Numbered from the stretch's first letter, positions 34,098 to 43,962 are shown. The stretch is 64,000 nt of DNA from an uncultured Selenomonadales bacterium (GCA_946408355.1 CAMJRX010000006.1:1-64000), one strand, 5' to 3'. A program made the numbers and translations. Notes: generated by a model from the letters alone, not told the origin.

Positions 34098-34316
34098 TTG
34101 AAAAAAACTTACAAGATTGATGTGGACTGCGCTAACTGCGCGAATCTCATGGAGACCGAGACGAAAAAAACTGCGGGCGTTAAAGATGCGGTCGTTAACT
34201 TCATGACGCTCAAAATGAAAGTCGAATTCGAGGACGGCGTTGATGCTAAGGAAGTTATGGGGCGCGTTCGCGAAAATTGCAAACGTGTCGAAAAGGATTG
34301 TGATATTTTCTTGTGA
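34098..34316 (+). CDS. Heavy-metal-associated (HMA) domain protein
   Basis: A 72-residue copper-chaperone-like fold. The start is the TTG at 34098, eight bases after GGGAG; the ATG at 34089 sits right on the ribosome site. The metal-binding motif is CANC, in the position of the usual CxxC, and two more Cys occur near the C-terminus. The stop overlaps the GTG of the P-type ATPase, so this is a detached metal-binding domain translated with the pump. Confidence 0.85.
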   Translation: MKKTYKIDVDCANCANLMETETKKTAGVKDAVVNFMTLKMKVEFEDGVDAKEVMGRVRENCKRVEKDCDIFL

Positions 34317-36172
34317 ACGCTAAACAACGCAGAAACTTAATCCGAATTTTAATTGCGGCGGTATTGCTTATTGGGCTGAACTTCGTTGAAATTTCGGGCG
34401 TCGGAAAATTTTTGCTGTATTTAGTGCCCTATCTGATTGTCGGCTATGATATTTTACTCAAGGCATTTCACGGGATAAAAAATTTCCGTGCCTTCGACGA
34501 AAGTTTATTGATGACGATTGCAACGGTCGGAGCATTTGCTTTGGCGATTTACGAAGACGGCGATTATACTGAAGCGATTGCCGTTATGCTATTCTATCAA
34601 ATCGGCGAGTGGTTTCAAAGCTACGCGATTGGTCGGAGCCGTAAAAATATTTCCGAACTTATGGACATTCGCCCCGATTATGCTAACGTTGAGACTGACG
34701 ACGGACTGGAGCAAGTTGACCCTGACGACGTTGAAGTTGGAACGCTTATAATCGTTCAGCCCGGCGAAAAAATTCCGATTGACGGCATTGTCGAGGAGGG
34801 CAATTCAACTTTAAACACGGTCGCTTTGACGGGCGAGAGTTTGCCGCGTGAAGTTTCAATCGGCGCGGAAGTTATCAGCGGTTGCATAAACTTAAACGGC
34901 GTCCTTAAAATTCGTACGACTAAAGAATTCGGCGAGTCTACGGCGTCAAAAATTTTGGAGCTGGTCGAAGACGCAAGTTCGCGCAAATCTAAATCGGAAG
35001 ATTTTATTGCGAAGTTCGCCAGGATTTATACTCCTGCCGTTGTAATCTGCGCGGGAGCTTTGGCGATAATCCCATCGATAATTTTTGGCGATTGGGAGAC
35101 GTGGATTTATCGTGCGCTGATTTTCTTAGTGATAAGTTGTCCATGCGCGCTGGTGATAAGTATTCCGTTGAGTTTCTTTGCGGGTATTGGCGGCGCAAGT
35201 CGCGAGGGAATTTTAATTAAAGGCTCAAACTTTTTGGAGACATTGTCCAAAGTTAAAACCGTAGTAATGGATAAAACCGGCACATTGACGCGGGGCAGTT
35301 TTGAAGTCGACGCCGTTCACAGTAAAAATTTGAATTTCGACGAAGAAAAACTTTTGCACCTTGCCGCGCACGTTGAAAGATATTCGACGCACCCTATAGC
35401 AAATTCTTTGCGTAAAGTTTATCCGAACGAGCGCGACGATTGCACGGTTGAGGAAGTCGAAGAAATCGCAGGACGCGGTATTCGTGCGAAAATTAACGGT
35501 CAAGTTGTCAGCGTTGGCAACGAAAAATTTATGGACGAGGTCGGCGCAAAATGGAAATCTTGTTATAAAGTCGGGACGATTATTCACGTTGCAGTTAACG
35601 GGGATTATGCGGGGCACGTCGTCATTTCCGACGCGATTAAGCCGTATGCTAAAAAAGCCGTTGTCGATATGAAAAATGCCGGCGTCGAAAATATTTTTAT
35701 GTTGACGGGCGACACGGAAAAAATTGCCTCTAAAGTTGCTGGTGAACTTGATATTAAAAATTACCGCAGTGAACTTTTGCCCGCCGATAAAGTTACAGAG
35801 TTTGAAAAAATTTTGGCGACGTCGAATGGTAAAGTTGCGTTTGTCGGTGACGGGATTAACGACGCGCCTGTTTTGAGCCGCGCAGATGTTGGAATTGCAA
35901 TGGGGGCTTTAGGTTCAGATGCGGCGATTGAGGCGGCTGACGTAGTTTTAATGGACGACGACCCTCGCAAAATTTCACGGGCGATAAAAATTTCGCGCAA
36001 GTGTTTAGGTATTGTTAAGCAGAATATTTTCTTTGCAATCGGCGTAAAATTTTTGTGCTTGATTCTCGGTGCAATGGGGCTTGCGAACATGTGGGCTGCT
36101 ATCTTCGCTGATGTTGGCGTTATGATTCTTGCCGTGCTAAATGCCATTCGTGTATTAGTCTTGCCAAAGTGA
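34313..36172 (+). CDS. P1B-type heavy-metal ATPase (probably Zn2+/Cd2+)
   Basis: A 619-residue metal-exporting ATPase. The N-terminal HMA domain is absent and supplied by the preceding gene. The pump has six or more membrane helices, the actuator motif TGES, the metal-site motif CPC in VISCPCALVISIPLSFF, the phosphorylation motif DKTGTLT and GDGINDAP. The Ser/Ile-rich helix after CPC resembles ZntA/CadA rather than CopA. The GTG start overlaps the previous stop by four bases. Confidence 0.93.
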   Translation: MNAKQRRNLIRILIAAVLLIGLNFVEISGVGKFLLYLVPYLIVGYDILLKAFHGIKNFRAFDESLLMTIATVGAFALAIYEDGDYTEAIAVMLFYQIGEWFQSYAIGRSRKNISELMDIRPDYANVETDDGLEQVDPDDVEVGTLIIVQPGEKIPIDGIVEEGNSTLNTVALTGESLPREVSIGAEVISGCINLNGVLKIRTTKEFGESTASKILELVEDASSRKSKSEDFIAKFARIYTPAVVICAGALAIIPSIIFGDWETWIYRALIFLVISCPCALVISIPLSFFAGIGGASREGILIKGSNFLETLSKVKTVVMDKTGTLTRGSFEVDAVHSKNLNFDEEKLLHLAAHVERYSTHPIANSLRKVYPNERDDCTVEEVEEIAGRGIRAKINGQVVSVGNEKFMDEVGAKWKSCYKVGTIIHVAVNGDYAGHVVISDAIKPYAKKAVVDMKNAGVENIFMLTGDTEKIASKVAGELDIKNYRSELLPADKVTEFEKILATSNGKVAFVGDGINDAPVLSRADVGIAMGALGSDAAIEAADVVLMDDDPRKISRAIKISRKCLGIVKQNIFFAIGVKFLCLILGAMGLANMWAAIFADVGVMILAVLNAIRVLVLPK

Positions 36173-36190
36173 AATAGTCTGTGCTATAAT
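36161..36190 (+). promoter_or_regulatory. Promoter of the rubrerythrin gene
   Basis: TTGCCA (36161-36166), an 18-base spacer and a consensus TATAAT (36185-36190) lie about 50 bases before the ATG. The -35 element overlaps the 3' end of the P-type ATPase gene. Confidence 0.7.
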
Positions 36191-36238
36191 CTACGCAAGC
36201 GTATGTATTAAAAATATATTTTAGGGAGGTTATAATTT

Positions 36239-36781
36239 ATGGCTAAGTATGTTTGCAACGTTTGCGGCTACGTCTACGAAGGCGACGAGCCGCCGATTGA
36301 GTGCCCGGTTTGCAAGGCTCCTGCAGAAAAATTCACTAAACAAGACGGCGAATTGACTTGGGCGGCTGAACATGTTGTCGGCGTGGCTAAGGGTGCCCCT
36401 GATGACATTATCCAGGATCTTCGCGCTAACTTCAATGGCGAATGCACGGAAGTCGGCATGTATCTGGCTATGAGCCGCGTCGCTTATCGTGAGGGTTATC
36501 CAGAAATCGGAGAATACTGGCGTCGCGCCGCATTGGAAGAAGCCGAACACGCCGCTAAATTCGCTGAACTGTTGGGCGAAGTTCTCACCGACAGCACTAA
36601 AAAGAATCTGCAAATGCGCGTAGAGGCTGAGAACGGTGCCACCGCTGGCAAAACGGATCTTGCTAAACGCGCTAAGGCTCTCAATCTCGACGCAATTCAC
36701 GATACCGTTCACGAAATGGCGCGTGATGAAGCTCGTCACGGCAAAGCTTTTAAAGGTTTACTCGACCGTTACTTTAAATAA
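36239..36781 (+). CDS. Rubrerythrin (N-terminal rubredoxin type)
   Basis: A 180-residue peroxide-scavenging protein. The rubredoxin-like iron site is N-terminal ([20 protein letters not shown]) and a ferritin-like diiron domain follows, with ExxH-type ligands in [29 protein letters not shown] and [10 protein letters not shown]. This domain order is that of reverse rubrerythrins, known as NADH peroxidases in clostridia. It is expected to defend an anaerobe against hydrogen peroxide. It has its own promoter and terminator. Confidence 0.93.
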   Translation: MAKYVCNVCGYVYEGDEPPIECPVCKAPAEKFTKQDGELTWAAEHVVGVAKGAPDDIIQDLRANFNGECTEVGMYLAMSRVAYREGYPEIGEYWRRAALEEAEHAAKFAELLGEVLTDSTKKNLQMRVEAENGATAGKTDLAKRAKALNLDAIHDTVHEMARDEARHGKAFKGLLDRYFK

Positions 36782-36833
36782 AAATCAATCGACGAGGCGT
36801 TTTAAGCTCCTCCGTCGCAGTCACGACATAAAA

Positions 36834-36865
36834 AACCCGTGTTATTTGCGCGGGTTAATTTTTTT
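36834..36865 (+). terminator. Terminator after rubrerythrin
   Basis: AACCCGTG (36834-36841) pairs with CGCGGGTT (36849-36856), followed by AATTTTTTT. It closes the rubrerythrin transcript. Confidence 0.85.
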
Positions 36866-36903
36866 GCCTCAAAATCGTTAACTTTGTATTCATTACTAAA
36901 AAT

Positions 36904-36932
36904 TTGACAGGTTATAACGAATTAAATATAAT
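36904..36932 (+). promoter_or_regulatory. Consensus promoter of the alanine symporter gene
   Basis: Exact TTGACA (36904-36909), a 17-base spacer and exact TATAAT (36927-36932). It is the best match to the sigma-70 consensus in the window and lies about 50 bases before the ATG. Confidence 0.88.
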
Positions 36933-36984
36933 TTATGATATGAAAAGTTTTATCGTTTAGATTTTGCAGGAGGGATTATTTTTA

Positions 36985-38364
36985 ATGGACTTGTCACAGC
37001 TATTGAATGACATTAACGATTTTGTTTGGGGTCCGATAATGCTGGCATTTTTAGTCGGCACGGGTATTTTCTTAACAGTTCGTCTAAAGTTTTTGCCGTG
37101 GATAAATCTTTGGTACGCGATAAAAATGATTATGCTACACAAAGCGGACAAACAAGGCGACCTCTCTCCGTTCCAATCGCTCATGACGGCACTTAGCGCG
37201 ACGGTCGGAACAGGTAATATCGTCGGCGTGGCAACTGCTATGGTACTCGGCGGACCTGGCGCGATTGTTTGGATGTGGATAAGTGCGGCATTCGGATTGT
37301 CGACTAAATACGCCGAATCGGTTTTAGCGGTTAAATATCGTGAAACAAATTCCGTCGGCGAAATGGCAGGCGGTCCGATGTACGCCATGAAAAACGGTAT
37401 CGGCGGCGGCTTCGGGAAATTAATGGCGACTTTGTTCGCGCTGTTTGCGGTTTGTGCCTCGTTCGGTATCGGCAACATGACGCAAGCCAACTCTATAAGT
37501 GCGGCTTTCAGTTCTCTAGGTATTTCGACTGAAGTCACGGGCATTATCCTTGTCGTGTGCTCATTGGCGGTTCTGATTCGCGGGGTTCGTTCAATCGGCA
37601 AAGTTTCTAGTTTTATCGTGCCGAGTATGGCATTCTTTTATATTTTGTTCACTGTGATTATTATCATCGTCAACTTTAAAAATGTTCCTGGCGGCTTAGC
37701 GATTATGTTCCAAATGGCATTTTCGACTGAAGCTGTAGCTGGCGGCGTCGGCGGCTCAATCGTCGCAAGCATGTTAACTGCTATGCGTTGGGGCGTGGCG
37801 CGTGGCGTCTTCTCAAATGAGGCGGGCTTAGGTTCAGCTCCGATTGCAGCGGCGGCGGCAAGAACTGACCATGCCTCCCGTCAAGGTTACGTTAACATGA
37901 CGGGCACTTTCTTTGACACGATGATTATCTGCTTTTTGACGGGCTTAGTTATTGCAAGTTCGGGAGTGCTCGGAAGTGTTGATCCTGAAACTGGCAAGCT
38001 TGTTTCGGGTGCACCGTTGACGATTTTGGCGTTTAGCACGGTTTACGGCGAAGGCGCAAAATATATTGTCTCGATTGCTCTTGCGATGTTTGCATATTCG
38101 ACGATTCTTGGTTGGGAATATTACGGCGAAAAATCTCTTGAATACATCATCAAAGCTCGCCCTGTGATTATCGGCTACAGAATTGTTTTCAGCCTTATAA
38201 CATTTATCGGCGCAACGCAAACGCTTGATGTTGTTTGGAATTTCTCCGACACGATGAACGGCTTAATGGCTATTCCTAACTTGTTGTGCCTCGTAATTCT
38301 TAACAAAGACGTTGCTAACGAATGTTTTGATTATCAGAAAGAATTTGTCGCTAAAGGTCGTTGA
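36985..38364 (+). CDS. Alanine/glycine:sodium symporter (AgcS family)
   Basis: A 459-residue membrane protein with about ten helices. Family motifs include SLMTALSATVGTGNIVGVAT, GGPGAIVWMWISAAFGLSTKYAES, and EAGLGSAPIAAAAARTDH. The ATG at 36985 follows GCAGGAGGG. It should import alanine (or glycine) with sodium. Alanine dehydrogenase lies one gene downstream, so the pair probably supports use of alanine as a carbon, nitrogen and energy source. Confidence 0.92.
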   Translation: MDLSQLLNDINDFVWGPIMLAFLVGTGIFLTVRLKFLPWINLWYAIKMIMLHKADKQGDLSPFQSLMTALSATVGTGNIVGVATAMVLGGPGAIVWMWISAAFGLSTKYAESVLAVKYRETNSVGEMAGGPMYAMKNGIGGGFGKLMATLFALFAVCASFGIGNMTQANSISAAFSSLGISTEVTGIILVVCSLAVLIRGVRSIGKVSSFIVPSMAFFYILFTVIIIIVNFKNVPGGLAIMFQMAFSTEAVAGGVGGSIVASMLTAMRWGVARGVFSNEAGLGSAPIAAAAARTDHASRQGYVNMTGTFFDTMIICFLTGLVIASSGVLGSVDPETGKLVSGAPLTILAFSTVYGEGAKYIVSIALAMFAYSTILGWEYYGEKSLEYIIKARPVIIGYRIVFSLITFIGATQTLDVVWNFSDTMNGLMAIPNLLCLVILNKDVANECFDYQKEFVAKGR

Positions 38365-38413
38365 AATCGAAATTACGATAATGTTTTTGTGCGGCGATGA
38401 CTTAAAATTTTTT

Positions 38414-38444
38414 AGCTGTCAAGTGACAGCTCTTTTTGTTTTTG
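38414..38444 (+). terminator. Terminator after the alanine symporter
   Basis: A perfect eight-base stem, AGCTGTCA (38414-38421) with TGACAGCT (38424-38431), is followed by a T-rich run. Confidence 0.9.
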
Positions 38445-38485
38445 ATAGAATGAACGCAATTAAAAATAGACAGCGAGGAAATATT

Positions 38486-39319
38486 ATGAGCTACTTTTTA
38501 AAACGGACGGAAAATAATCTTTGGTACGGAAAATTTTCAACATTCCCTGAAGATTTGATTACACATGCGGTATCAACGCGGCTTGGAGGTTTCAGTAAGT
38601 CGCCATTCGATAGCTTAAATCTTGCACTTCATGTCGGCGACGAACCAGCGGATGTTCTTGCCAATCGGAAAAAATTTATTAAATCGCTCGGATTTGACAT
38701 TGCGGATATTGTTACGCCTAATCAAGTTCACGGCGATAAAATTTTCCGCGTTGATGATAATTATCGCGGTTGCGGTTGTGCTAATTATGCCGACTCGATA
38801 CCGGAAACCGACGCGCTTATCACGAACACGCCCGAATTGCCGCTTATGCTGTGTTTTGCTGATTGCGTGCCGATTTTTTTTGTCGATGTTGAGAATCAAG
38901 CGATTGGACTTGCGCACGGCGGCTGGAAAGGTACGCTAAAAAAAATCGCCGCCAAAACTTTGCTCAAAATGGGCGACGAATTCGGGACGCAGGCTGAAGA
39001 TTGTTTAATTGGAATTGCGCCGTCAATCGGAGCTTGTTGCTATGAAATCGGTGGCGTGGTTATTGATAACTGCAAGGCGGCGTTCCCCAACAATTACCAT
39101 GAACTTTTGATTGAGCGCGACGGGAAAATTTTTTTAGACTTATGGCGGGCTAATGTGATTCAACTTTTAGAAATTGACGTGCCTGAAGAAAATATCGACG
39201 TGGCTAGCGAATGTACTTGTTGCGAGAGTAGCTGGTATTTTTCCTATCGTGCCGCGCAGAAGAAAGGACTTGACCGCACAGGAAGAATTGCCGCGCTTAT
39301 CGCCTTGAAATCGGCTTGA
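38486..39319 (+). CDS. pgeF: PgeF/YfiH family multi-copper-type (laccase-domain) protein
   Basis: A 277-residue protein of the DUF152/PgeF family, which binds zinc through His and Cys. Conserved pieces are TRLGGFS, QVHGDKI, CFADCVPIFFVD, GLAHGGWKGTLKKIA, GIAPSIGACCYEIG. Members have purine nucleoside and peptidoglycan-related (cytoplasmic editing of UDP-MurNAc-L-Ser) activities. The ATG at 38486 follows GCGAGGAA. It sits alone between the symporter and ald, with a terminator before it. Confidence 0.88.
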   Translation: MSYFLKRTENNLWYGKFSTFPEDLITHAVSTRLGGFSKSPFDSLNLALHVGDEPADVLANRKKFIKSLGFDIADIVTPNQVHGDKIFRVDDNYRGCGCANYADSIPETDALITNTPELPLMLCFADCVPIFFVDVENQAIGLAHGGWKGTLKKIAAKTLLKMGDEFGTQAEDCLIGIAPSIGACCYEIGGVVIDNCKAAFPNNYHELLIERDGKIFLDLWRANVIQLLEIDVPEENIDVASECTCCESSWYFSYRAAQKKGLDRTGRIAALIALKSA

Positions 39320-39343
39320 CAATCCTTTAAGTGTGTGTATCAT
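39316..39343 (+). promoter_or_regulatory. Promoter of ald
   Basis: TTGACA (39316-39321) and TATCAT (39338-39343) are spaced by 16 bases. The -35 element overlaps the pgeF stop codon. Confidence 0.7.
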
Positions 39344-39376
39344 TTATTAAGAAATCTTTGTAGGAGGTATGACGCT

Positions 39377-40498
39377 ATGATTATTGGCGTATCTAAGGAA
39401 ATTAAGAACAACGAAAACCGCGTAGGCTTGACACCGGCGGGCGCAGATGCACTCGTCAAAGCTGGGCACAAAGTTTTAATCGAACAGAGCGCGGGCATTG
39501 GCTCCGGTTTCGAGGACGGAGATTATAAAGCAGTTGGCGCGGAAATTATCGCGGATAAGAAAAAAATCTTTGATAACGCAGAAATGATTATCAAAGTTAA
39601 AGAGCCGCTTGAGCCTGAATATGATCTTTTCCACGCTGGACAAATTCTTTTTACGTATTTGCACCTCGCGCCCGAACCCGCGCTTACGAAAGCTTTGCTT
39701 GATAAAAAAGTTACGGGCATTGCTTATGAGACGGTTGTTGGTCGTGACGGCAGGAGCTTGCCTTTGCTCGCCCCGATGAGCGAAATTGCTGGTCGCATGT
39801 CAATTCAACTCGGTGCGCAATTCCTCGAAAGTCAATACGGCGGGCGCGGCGTTTTGCTCGGCGGTGTAAGCGGTGTTGCCTCCGGTCAAGTCGTAATAAT
39901 CGGCGGCGGTGTCGTCGGTACCAATGCGGCGAAAATTGCTCTCGGAATGCGTGCGCGTGTCACGATTATTGATTTGTCGATTGAACGTCTTCGCTATCTT
40001 GATGACATTTTCGGCGGCAAAGTCTGTACAGTCATGAGCAACGCTTATAACATTGCGCAATGGACTGCAAAGGCTGATTTGCTTGTCGGTGCGGTGCTCG
40101 TTCCTGGCGCGAAAACTCCTCAGCTCGTTACGGAAGAAATGGTTAAGAACATGAAGAAAGGCTCTGTTATTGTCGATGTTGCGATTGATCAGGGCGGCTC
40201 GATTGCTACTTGCGACCACGTTACCACGCACAGCGCCCCGACTTTTGTTAAACACGGAGTGATTCATTATTCCGTTGCAAATATTCCCGGCGCAGTTTCC
40301 AGAACTTCAACGCTTGCCCTTACGAATGCAACTTTGCCTTATGCTTTGAAAGTCGCAAGCAAAGGTTGGATAGCGGCTTGCCAAGAGGACGCAGGACTTG
40401 CTAAAGGTCTCAACACGATTGACGGCAATCTTACTAACAAAGCCGTTGCAGAGGCTCTTAATTGCGAATTCGTCGACTATGCAAAATTTTTAGTGTAA
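39377..40498 (+). CDS. ald: Alanine dehydrogenase
   Basis: A 373-residue NAD-dependent enzyme that oxidatively deaminates L-alanine to pyruvate and ammonia. The ATG at 39377 follows GGAGG; the upstream extension is not conserved. Motifs: [20 protein letters not shown] at the N-terminus, [29 protein letters not shown] for NAD and [13 protein letters not shown]. Length matches the family (about 371). With the symporter it forms an alanine-use pair. Confidence 0.96.
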   Translation: MIIGVSKEIKNNENRVGLTPAGADALVKAGHKVLIEQSAGIGSGFEDGDYKAVGAEIIADKKKIFDNAEMIIKVKEPLEPEYDLFHAGQILFTYLHLAPEPALTKALLDKKVTGIAYETVVGRDGRSLPLLAPMSEIAGRMSIQLGAQFLESQYGGRGVLLGGVSGVASGQVVIIGGGVVGTNAAKIALGMRARVTIIDLSIERLRYLDDIFGGKVCTVMSNAYNIAQWTAKADLLVGAVLVPGAKTPQLVTEEMVKNMKKGSVIVDVAIDQGGSIATCDHVTTHSAPTFVKHGVIHYSVANIPGAVSRTSTLALTNATLPYALKVASKGWIAACQEDAGLAKGLNTIDGNLTNKAVAEALNCEFVDYAKFLV

Positions 40499-40510
40499 AG
40501 ATTTTTTGCT

Positions 40511-40545
40511 TTGTAAAATAAAGAACCCGCTATTTGTTTAGCGGG
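40511..40545 (-). terminator. Terminator between ald and the Hpt gene
   Basis: CCCGCTA (40526-40532) pairs with TAGCGGG (40539-40545). On the minus strand it is followed by TTCTTTATTTT, so it chiefly ends the Hpt transcript; it may also stop ald transcription. Confidence 0.75.
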
Positions 40546-40582
40546 CGGATAAAGATTAATTCAACAGGATAAAATTTATTTC

Positions 40583-40921
40583 TTAGAGTTCGGCAACCAG
40601 CTTATCGCGCAATTCTTTTATCGGTTTGTAAAGAGAAACGTAATCCAAATTCTCTTTAGCGCGGAGGGATTCAGTGAGGTTGCTAAGAGGCAGGAAAATC
40701 GGAGTGATAGCGAGGTTGCCGACGACACCTTTAAGCGCGTGCGCCTGTTCAAAAGCGTCTTCCAAATTACCTTCCGCGAGCGACTTTTCGAGTTTATCGA
40801 AGGAATCATTTTTCAGCCCCATGCCCAACATACGAAAATAAAATTTTTCCATGTTCATGCAACGGGCAAGTCCTTCCTTAGTGTTTACTCCGTATTCTTG
40901 AAGTTTTTCGATAGTCAGCAT
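40583..40921 (-). CDS. Hpt domain phosphotransfer protein
   Basis: A 112-residue all-helical protein. The motif AHALKGVVGNLA contains the phosphoacceptor His of histidine-containing phosphotransfer domains, near residue 61. It should relay phosphate between a hybrid kinase and a response regulator, but neither is nearby. The ATG follows AGGAGGAA, and a promoter lies upstream. Confidence 0.85.
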   Translation of the reverse strand: MLTIEKLQEYGVNTKEGLARCMNMEKFYFRMLGMGLKNDSFDKLEKSLAEGNLEDAFEQAHALKGVVGNLAITPIFLPLSNLTESLRAKENLDYVSLYKPIKELRDKLVAEL

Positions 40922-40955
40922 AAAATTTCCTCCTAATTACTTGTTTACGGAAATG

Positions 40956-40983
40956 ATTATAACAGCTGTGCTTGAAAATGCAA
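40956..40983 (-). promoter_or_regulatory. Promoter of the Hpt gene
   Basis: On the minus strand TTGCAT (40978-40983), a 16-base spacer and exact TATAAT (40956-40961) lie about 35 bases before the start codon. Confidence 0.75.
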
Positions 40984-41018
40984 AAAAATTTTTCTAAGAT
41001 TTAACGGAGGGAAAAATC

Positions 41019-41600
41019 ATGGACAGAAGAAAATTTTTGCGAATGTTATCATTGGCGGCGGCGGGAATTCTTTTGGGCGACGAAAAAGCGGCTGCCTATG
41101 TCTTGGAGACGTGGGAGCCGCCGATTAGAAAATTATTTTTGAACTTCACCGAATACGAGGAACGTCCGACGACGGAAATGATTGTGATTCATCACGCAGG
41201 CTTTCCCGACGGCGATAAAGATTCTTCCGCTGAGGCAATCCATAAATTTCACCAAGAAGTTAACGGTTGGGCGGGAATTGGCTATCATTACGTGATTCGC
41301 AAGGACGGCACGATTGAGCAAGGACGTAAACCTTTAGCGGTCGGGGCGCACGCTTATCACCACAACAAAAATTCCGTTGGGATTTGCGTCGCTGGTAATT
41401 TTAATCTTGCTAAGCCAAATCATGAGCAAATGGCATCGCTGAAACTTTTAACGGCGTGGCTTTGTCAAAAGTATCATCTAAATCCAATGGGAAAAGGCGT
41501 TATCGTAGGGCACAGAAATTTAAACGATACGAGCTGTCCTGGCGATAATCTTTACAAAAAACTTGACGAGATACGCTATTGGTGCCGCAATTTTGAATAA
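41019..41600 (+). CDS. N-acetylmuramoyl-L-alanine amidase, Tat-type signal
   Basis: A 193-residue amidase_2/PGRP domain protein. The N-terminus MDRRKFLRMLSLAAAGILLG has a twin-arginine signal (RRKFLR), so export as a folded protein is expected. Zinc ligands are in MIVIHHAG and HRNLNDTSCPGD, with GYHYVIRKDGTIEQGR in between. It should cleave the amide bond between MurNAc and the stem peptide. Its length equals a single catalytic domain with no extra cell-wall-binding repeats. Confidence 0.88.
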   Translation: MDRRKFLRMLSLAAAGILLGDEKAAAYVLETWEPPIRKLFLNFTEYEERPTTEMIVIHHAGFPDGDKDSSAEAIHKFHQEVNGWAGIGYHYVIRKDGTIEQGRKPLAVGAHAYHHNKNSVGICVAGNFNLAKPNHEQMASLKLLTAWLCQKYHLNPMGKGVIVGHRNLNDTSCPGDNLYKKLDEIRYWCRNFE

Positions 41601-41601
41601 A

Positions 41602-41970
41602 TTATCTGCGGCGTCTTGACCTGCGCGGACTTCTCCAATCATCATCTTCGACGGGCGCGGGTTTCGGCTTAGGTTTTCTGTTAAGAATATAAATCGCGCC
41701 AACAAGAACAATATCTAAAACGATAAGAACATTAGTTGCAGTTTGGCTGTCGGATTCGGCTCGCGACCTGTCCTCGTAAGTTCCAAAACCTTTGGAGCCG
41801 CCGATATATTTTGTCCAAAAACTTTCGAGTTGCCCAACGCCTGTGCGCTGATTAATTCCGGCGTCATAAGCGGCAATCGACATCGTATTGGAGTTAACTC
41901 GCCAAAGCAAATAAATATTCGAGATAATCAAAACTGCTAGAAGGATTCGGGAAATCGTTTGCTTAGTCAT
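41602..41970 (-). CDS. Hypothetical membrane protein
   Basis: A 122-residue protein with helices near 8-25 and 77-95 flanking a short extracytoplasmic loop, and a very basic tail (SPRRSRRRR). No family is recognised. The ATG follows AAGGAATC. It lies just after ung on the same strand. Confidence 0.7.
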   Translation of the reverse strand: MTKQTISRILLAVLIISNIYLLWRVNSNTMSIAAYDAGINQRTGVGQLESFWTKYIGGSKGFGTYEDRSRAESDSQTATNVLIVLDIVLVGAIYILNRKPKPKPAPVEDDDWRSPRRSRRRR

Positions 41971-41985
41971 CTAAGAGATTCCTTT

Positions 41986-42663
41986 CTAAAGGTTAGGAAT
42001 TTGCCAGTCGATTGGAGTTTCGCCGATTGATTCTAAAAATTTATTAACGCGGGAAAATGGGCGGCTACCGAAAAATCCGCCGCTCGCTGATAACGGACTT
42101 GGATGCGCCGATTCAACGATAAAATGGCGCGAGTTCGTTATCATATTTTTTTTGCTCCGCGCAGGTCGTCCCCACAAGATAAACGCAAGCGGGCGTTCGT
42201 GTTCGTTAAGCAAGCGAATAATTTTATCGGTGAAAATTTCCCAGCCGTGCCCGCGATGTGAATTCGCCGCGTGTGCCCTTACCGTCAATACCGCATTCAA
42301 AAGCAAAACTCCTTGATCCGCCCAAGGTTTGAGGCAACCGTTATTTGGGATAAAACAACCTATATCGTCGCGCAATTCTTTAAAAATATTTATCAACGAC
42401 GGCGGCGGCGGTACATTCGGCAAAACAGAAAAACTAAGTCCGTGAGCTTGTCCAGGCTCGTGATACGGGTCTTGCCCAAAAATTACAACTTTAGTATCGG
42501 CGTAGCTCGTAAAGTGCAAGGCGTTAAATATGTCGTACATGTTCGGGAAAATTTTTTTCGTGCTGTACTCGTCAATTAAAAATTTACGCAACTCCTGATA
42601 ATATGGCTCCTTGACTTCGTCGTCTAAAAGTTCCGCCCAATCGTTCCTAAAAATCTTCTTCAT
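41986..42663 (-). CDS. ung: Uracil-DNA glycosylase
   Basis: A 225-residue family-1 enzyme that removes uracil from DNA. The catalytic water-activating loop is [18 protein letters not shown]; the Leu-intercalation motif HPSPLSA and [12 protein letters not shown] are present. The start overlaps the stop of the HPPK-DHFR gene by four bases (ATGA), a sign of coupling to the folate operon. Confidence 0.95.
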   Translation of the reverse strand: MKKIFRNDWAELLDDEVKEPYYQELRKFLIDEYSTKKIFPNMYDIFNALHFTSYADTKVVIFGQDPYHEPGQAHGLSFSVLPNVPPPPSLINIFKELRDDIGCFIPNNGCLKPWADQGVLLLNAVLTVRAHAANSHRGHGWEIFTDKIIRLLNEHERPLAFILWGRPARSKKNMITNSRHFIVESAHPSPLSASGGFFGSRPFSRVNKFLESIGETPIDWQIPNL

Positions 42664-43568
42664 AGTGTGTATCTCCTGAATTCAAAGCCCTTAAAAGTTT
42701 TCACGCCGCGCAAAGTAAATTCGTCAACGGACGGAAAGAAAGTATCAGCCTCTGCCACCACGTCGACAACCGTTAAGAAAATTTCTGTTGCATATGGAAT
42801 AAATTCATTAAAAATTTCTGCGCCGCCAATGATAAAATTTTCTTCCGCCGTATCAAGCACGTTAAAAAGTTCCGCGACACTGCCGACGATTTCCGCGCCA
42901 GATATATTTTTAAGCGAGCGGCTCAAGATAATATTTCTGCGTCCGTCAAGCGGCTGTTGATTCGGAAAAGTTTCAAGCGTTTTGCGCCCGAAAATAATCG
43001 TGTGCCCTAATGTTAGGCGTCGAAAATTTTTCAAGTCAGCAGGGATTTTAAAAAGGAGCTTGCCGCCCTTGCCGAGTCCAAAATTTTTATCGACGCAAGC
43101 AACGAGTTTAAACTTAAAATCAATCGGCGAGCCTGCCACGCGAATAACTTTATCGCCGCGCAGATTAAATTTAAGCGTCGGGAAAATTTCGGCCAGCGGT
43201 ATAAGTGCAAAGTCGCGCTCAAATAAAAACTTATGCGGCACTGTCAAGCGTTCACAAGAAATTTTCGCGCCGTAAAGAATATCAATGTCAATTATCCGCG
43301 CTTCCCAACGTTTGCGGCGAATTCTGCCCAATTCAAATTCAATCCGTTGCAATTCGTCAAGAAAGGCGAGCGGCTCCAGTTCTGTTGAAATTTTTATCGC
43401 GGCGTTGATGTAATTCGGCTGACCTTCGACGCCCCAAGGCTCTGTTTCATAGAACGACGACACCCGCAAAAGTTTGACGTCGGGAATTTTTTTTACGCGC
43501 TCAATCGCCCGCCGCAGTGTTTGTTCACATTGACCTAAATTAGCACCCAAACCGAGATAATAAATCAT
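42660..43568 (-). CDS. folK: HPPK-DHFR fusion (FolK plus dihydrofolate reductase)
   Basis: A 302-residue bifunctional folate enzyme. Residues 1-145 are 6-hydroxymethyl-dihydropterin pyrophosphokinase: [14 protein letters not shown], and [17 protein letters not shown] with the two Mg-binding Asp at 94 and 96. Residues 152-302 are dihydrofolate reductase: [20 protein letters not shown], the acidic residue in [16 protein letters not shown] and FIIGGAEIF. Both look intact. It comes after folP and folB. The usual fusion partners of FolK are FolP or FolB, so this pairing is uncommon. Confidence 0.92.
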   Translation of the reverse strand: MIYYLGLGANLGQCEQTLRRAIERVKKIPDVKLLRVSSFYETEPWGVEGQPNYINAAIKISTELEPLAFLDELQRIEFELGRIRRKRWEARIIDIDILYGAKISCERLTVPHKFLFERDFALIPLAEIFPTLKFNLRGDKVIRVAGSPIDFKFKLVACVDKNFGLGKGGKLLFKIPADLKNFRRLTLGHTIIFGRKTLETFPNQQPLDGRRNIILSRSLKNISGAEIVGSVAELFNVLDTAEENFIIGGAEIFNEFIPYATEIFLTVVDVVAEADTFFPSVDEFTLRGVKTFKGFEFRRYTL

Positions 43569-43596
43569 ATGTTAAGTCTCCTGCTTTTAAAGCGGG

Positions 43597-43962
43597 TCAT
43601 TGGCGATTCCTAACGATTTGAACTGCCGCACCTGCAAATTTTTCTTCAATGGGCGGATCGGGCTTGTGAATTGTAATTTTCAAACCTTCCAACAGAAAAT
43701 ATTTACGCAACAAAATTTCGCAAATATCCTGCGCGACGGTCTCAATCAAATTGCGCGGGGTGCCGCCGACAATTTTTTTTATGTCGCTGAGAACTTGCGA
43801 GTAGTCAACAGTATCGCCGAGATCATCGGTTTTGCTTGCCCGCGATAAGTCAAGATAAAGTTCGGCGTCGACGATAAAAAGTTGCTCGTGTTGCCGTTCA
43901 AATTCCGAGCAGCCGTGCCGCCCTTTAATTTCAATCCCTGTCAAAATAATTTTGTCCATCAT
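43597..43962 (-). CDS. folB: Dihydroneopterin aldolase FolB
   Basis: A 121-residue enzyme that makes 6-hydroxymethyl-dihydropterin, the substrate of FolK. IKGRHGCSEFERQHEQLFIVDAEL and the final KPDPPIEEKFAGAAVQI are typical. The first of two adjacent ATG codons is used, nine bases after AGGAGG. It lies between folP and the FolK-DHFR gene. Confidence 0.92.
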   Translation of the reverse strand: MMDKIILTGIEIKGRHGCSEFERQHEQLFIVDAELYLDLSRASKTDDLGDTVDYSQVLSDIKKIVGGTPRNLIETVAQDICEILLRKYFLLEGLKITIHKPDPPIEEKFAGAAVQIVRNRQ

